The notes below the pieces were generated by a model. It worked only from the letters and a program-made list of their open reading frames with translations. It was not told where the DNA came from and searched no databases. Below are positions 61,480 through 64,000 of a stretch of 64,000 nt of DNA, one piece after another (the first letter of the stretch is position 1; each line of letters starts with the position of its first letter). Source of the DNA: Bacteroidota bacterium (GTDB taxonomy: Bacteria > Bacteroidota > Bacteroidia > Chitinophagales > Chitinophagaceae). The stretch spans positions 22,886-86,885 of the forward strand of contig JABDDT010000003.1 in assembly GCA_013287475.1 (NCBI GenBank), in the 5' to 3' direction. Position numbers and translations under genes: made by a program.

Positions 61480-61604
61480 AATTTTTTAAGAACCCTTTAA
61501 GCAGGAGTTGAATTACAGACCCGCTTCAATTGAAGGTTGCAAAAGTAAGATTTTCTAAAACAAGATTCGCTTTCCCCTTAACTTCATATTTCAATTTATT
61601 ATCC

Positions 61605-62057
61605 ATGAATCGATTGCTAAAAATTACAGGTTTTTTGATCTTTCTCAGCCTTTCTCTTGAAAGTAGGGCACAATCAAAGCCACAGTTCAATCATCTTACA
61701 GTTTACGTTACAGATCTTGAACGTGCAACCGAATTTTATAAATATGCAATGTTACTCGACACTATTCCTGAACCGTTTCATGATCACCGCCATACCTGGT
61801 TCAGAATCGGCGCACATAGTCAACTGCATGTTGTCGGCGGTGCCAGGGAGGACATTCCGCATGATGTAAATGTGCATCTGGCATTTACTGTTGAGTCCCT
61901 GCCTGATTTTATTAAACACCTGGAAAAACTGGGCATTAAATACGGGAATTTTGGGGGTGAAGTAAATAAAATTGCCCTGCGTCCCGACCAGGTTCAACAG
62001 ATTTATCTGCAGGATCCGGATGGTTATTGGATCGAAGTAAACAATGACAGGTTCTGA
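61605..62057 (+). CDS. Secreted VOC family protein
   Basis: Signal peptide MNRLLKITGFLIFLSLSLESRAQ then FNHLTVYVTDLERATEFYKYAM...IYLQDPDGYWIEVNN. Track start 61530 is likely too early. Confidence 0.88.
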   Translation: MNRLLKITGFLIFLSLSLESRAQSKPQFNHLTVYVTDLERATEFYKYAMLLDTIPEPFHDHRHTWFRIGAHSQLHVVGGAREDIPHDVNVHLAFTVESLPDFIKHLEKLGIKYGNFGGEVNKIALRPDQVQQIYLQDPDGYWIEVNNDRF

Positions 62058-62111
62058 AGGCTTAGAGCTTAAGGCGTAAGGCTTAAGGCATAACGCCGAA
62101 CGCGTAACGCA
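62056..62111. repeat. Degenerate 7-bp-period array
   Basis: gaaggct tagagct taaggcg taaggct taaggca taacgcc gaacgcg taacgca; begins at the stop codon of the VOC gene. Confidence 0.8.
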
Positions 62112-62129
62112 AGATCCCTGAAACTAGGC

Positions 62130-62137
62130 TATCTTTG
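62130..62137 (+). promoter_or_regulatory. Bacteroidota-type -7 element (tatctttg)
   Basis: Matches TAnnTTTG, 18 nt before ATG 62155. Confidence 0.5.
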
Positions 62138-62154
62138 CAGCCCAAATTCAGGTT

Positions 62155-62805
62155 ATGAAGTTCTACAGCGTTATCATTAAATATCGATTATATATAGGTG
62201 TCGCATTGATTGCCATCGGCATTGTCACCAACATTTACAGCAGTTTCTGGCCAGCCTTTCTGCCTTACCTTGTTGGCATAATTCTCATCTTAGGTCATTT
62301 TTTTTTCGGACCTCTTCGGCTCATACAGGAACATATGGAATCGGGTAATATGGAAGGTGCAGAGAAAGTTCTTTCAACGATCAAGTTCCCGGGTCTTCTC
62401 TATAAACCCATCCGTTCCGTTTATTATACACTTAAGGGTAATATCGCCATGATGAAGAATGATTTTGACGGAGCTGAAGTTAATATGCGCAAAGGTCTCG
62501 ACCTTGGCATGCCTATGAAAGAAGCCGAGGGCGCCAGTCTCCTGCAAATGGGTATGCTCGCCATGCAGAAAAATGATATCCGTAAAGCAGAGGGTTTAAT
62601 CCGGCAGGCTATCAGCAAGGGTTTACCTGATAAGGAAAATCAGGCGGCTGCTTACCTGCAGCTTTGTTCCATCATGATGACGAAAAGAGAATTCCGCGCT
62701 TCGAAAGAATTTTTCAGAAAAGCAAAAAATCTGAAGCCCACTACACCACAGATCGTAGACCAGATCAAACAAATCGAGAAGTATATTTCAAGAATACCAG
62801 GGTAG
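62155..62805 (+). CDS. TPR-like repeat membrane protein
   Basis: Two TM helices then tandem helical repeats (AEVNMRKGLDLGM, AEGLIRQAISKGLP, SKEFFRKAKNLKP). Confidence 0.8.
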   Translation: MKFYSVIIKYRLYIGVALIAIGIVTNIYSSFWPAFLPYLVGIILILGHFFFGPLRLIQEHMESGNMEGAEKVLSTIKFPGLLYKPIRSVYYTLKGNIAMMKNDFDGAEVNMRKGLDLGMPMKEAEGASLLQMGMLAMQKNDIRKAEGLIRQAISKGLPDKENQAAAYLQLCSIMMTKREFRASKEFFRKAKNLKPTTPQIVDQIKQIEKYISRIPG

Positions 62806-62865
62806 AAGGCGTAAGGCTCAAGGCCTAAAGCTTAAAGCCTAAAGCCTAAAGCTTAAAGCCTAAAA
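62803..62865. repeat. Degenerate 7-bp-period array, nine units
   Basis: tagaagg cgtaagg ctcaagg cctaaag cttaaag cctaaag cctaaag cttaaag cctaaaa; begins at the TAG stop. Confidence 0.85.
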
Positions 62866-62872
62866 CTTTTTA

Positions 62873-63250
62873 TTAAAGACTGACTTTTGCTTTTAACAAT
62901 TGTTTTAATAGCGTAAAGGATTGTTCCTTTTTTTCGAGAAAATCAAAGGAACCATAGCGTTGTTGGTTTTCGTTGCTGTGCACATCCTTCTGACTGGAAA
63001 ATAAAATAACAAAGATTGAAGGATCGAATTTGCGTATTTCTTCGAGCGTTTCCAGACCATTGATCTCACCATCGAGATTATAATCCAGCACTACAATAGA
63101 AGGCCTTCGGCAAATATTTGCGAGACAATGTTCTCCTGTTGTGTAGAAAAAAAGGGGACCTCCAAAGTCCTCCAGTTCGCGGGCGATCAATTGCTGATAC
63201 AGCAAATTGTCCTCTACTATAAAGATGCCCGAAGAAGCTTGCAAATGCAT
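62873..63250 (-). CDS. Single-domain response regulator (REC)
   Basis: IFIVEDNLLYQQLIARELEDFG; IVVLDYNLDGEINGLETL; ILFSSQKD. Confidence 0.9.
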   Translation of the reverse strand: MHLQASSGIFIVEDNLLYQQLIARELEDFGGPLFFYTTGEHCLANICRRPSIVVLDYNLDGEINGLETLEEIRKFDPSIFVILFSSQKDVHSNENQQRYGSFDFLEKKEQSFTLLKQLLKAKVSL

Positions 63251-63406
63251 GATTTAATGAGTTATATCCATTCATCCCGAAAAGAATGCCGATTTTTTTA
63301 TCTAATTAACTCTCTCATTTTCAAAAATTTATATTATTGAAACTAAAACAATAATTCCCTGATTGGGACAAGCTGGTCGTGTTTGGGAAAGATGTTGATA
63401 AACCAA

Positions 63407-63438
63407 GTGTGAGGGTGTGAGGGTGTGAGAGTGTGAGA
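63407..63438. repeat. 8-bp-period array gtgtgagg/gtgtgaga x4
   Basis: Read directly. Confidence 0.8.
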
Positions 63439-63443
63439 ATCTG

Positions 63444-63485
63444 CCAACCGTCAACCGTCAACTGCCAACCGTCATCCGTTAACCT
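63444..63485. repeat. 7-bp-period array
   Basis: ccaaccg tcaaccg tcaactg ccaaccg tcatccg ttaacct; contains the stop of the minus-strand kinase gene. Confidence 0.8.
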
Positions 63486-64000
63486 CCCTACGTAATTGCT
63501 GGATACATACTGAAACAACCGATTCTATCTGCTGAACCATATTGGGCATCAGTTCCAGATGTTCCTGATTTTTTGCATTCATTTCCACCGACCTGATCTG
63601 ATCATGTATCGTACGAATACCCATCGAATCTATCGTGGATTTTAATTTATGTGCCATCTTGGAAACCTGTTCCCAGTTTTTTCTTTCAGTGGAATCCACA
63701 AGCTCCTGAACATTTTGCGGAACAGTTTCAATAAAAAGCAGAATCATTTTTTTTATAAATGCTTTATCACCACCTGAAACAGATTGTATCATGGTGAGAT
63801 CGTACAGTTTGTTTTCTGAAGAGGGAAAACCATTGGTATTATTCGTATTCGAAGGACCGGAATTATTCAGGATCGTATCCAGCAAATGCGCTTCCACAAT
63901 GGGTTTGGCGAGATAGTCATCCATGCCTGCTTCTTCATATTTCAGGAGGTCTTCCTCCTGAAAATTTGCCGTTAACGCAATAATAGGAATGGTAGAAATC
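63472..64000 (-). CDS. C-terminal part of a hybrid sensor kinase (REC plus HPt), partial, continues past the right edge
   Basis: Frame open to 64000: ISTIPIIALTANFQEEDLLKYEEAGMDDYLAKPI (REC end), then HPt with MAHKLKSTIDSMG. Confidence 0.88.
   Translation of the reverse strand, partial: ISTIPIIALTANFQEEDLLKYEEAGMDDYLAKPIVEAHLLDTILNNSGPSNTNNTNGFPSSENKLYDLTMIQSVSGGDKAFIKKMILLFIETVPQNVQELVDSTERKNWEQVSKMAHKLKSTIDSMGIRTIHDQIRSVEMNAKNQEHLELMPNMVQQIESVVSVCIQQLRREVNG

Noticed and set aside
63321-63518. 65-aa ORF on the minus strand (…DDGWQLTVDGWQ…)
   Set aside because: It is a read-through of the 7-bp and 8-bp period arrays, not a protein gene.
1-64000. CRISPR arrays
   Set aside because: No direct repeats with unique spacers of CRISPR size; the arrays seen have 7-8 bp periods and no cas genes are present.
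1-64000. Insertion sequences or prophage
   Set aside because: No transposase, integrase or phage structural genes recognised on either strand.

Overview
Chromosomal window from a Bacteroidota-type genome, probably Chitinophagaceae-like; this is inferred from gene content and TAnnTTTG-type promoters and not verified. Main blocks in order: (1) a secreted Ig/PKD-like repeat protein running off the left edge, missed by the ORF track; (2) a minus-strand SusC-SusD-FG-GAP/UnbV-cytochrome/FG-GAP cluster; (3) an Ada-like AraC/methyltransferase and a YHS protein; (4) a complete phosphate locus (porin-pstSCAB-phoU); (5) an ECF sigma/TPR pair, SPFH protein, esterases and fasciclin; (6) a potassium locus made of a sigma-54 response regulator, two tiny membrane ORFs including kdpF, kdpABC, a KdpD sensor fragment without kinase domain, a separate histidine kinase, and kup; (7) miscellaneous genes including GH13, an orphan HigA, GNATs, a LytS/LytTR pair, SMP-30, a CPBP protease, a GH2 exo-glucosaminidase-like enzyme, a polysaccharide deacetylase and tRNA-Arg(CCT); (8) a hybrid-kinase C-terminus with HPt running off the right edge. 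The two strongest unexplained signals are: (a) a duplicated long inverted repeat TTTCATTTTG-N13/14-CAAAATGAAA upstream of both kdpF and kup, each followed about 101-102 bp later by a sigma-54-like GGCAT-N2-CATTTG element, suggesting a sigma-54 potassium regulon; (b) at least eight intergenic arrays of degenerate repeats with an exact 7-bp period but locus-specific units, several beginning at or containing a stop codon. All coordinates and motifs were read by eye; no database search was run.
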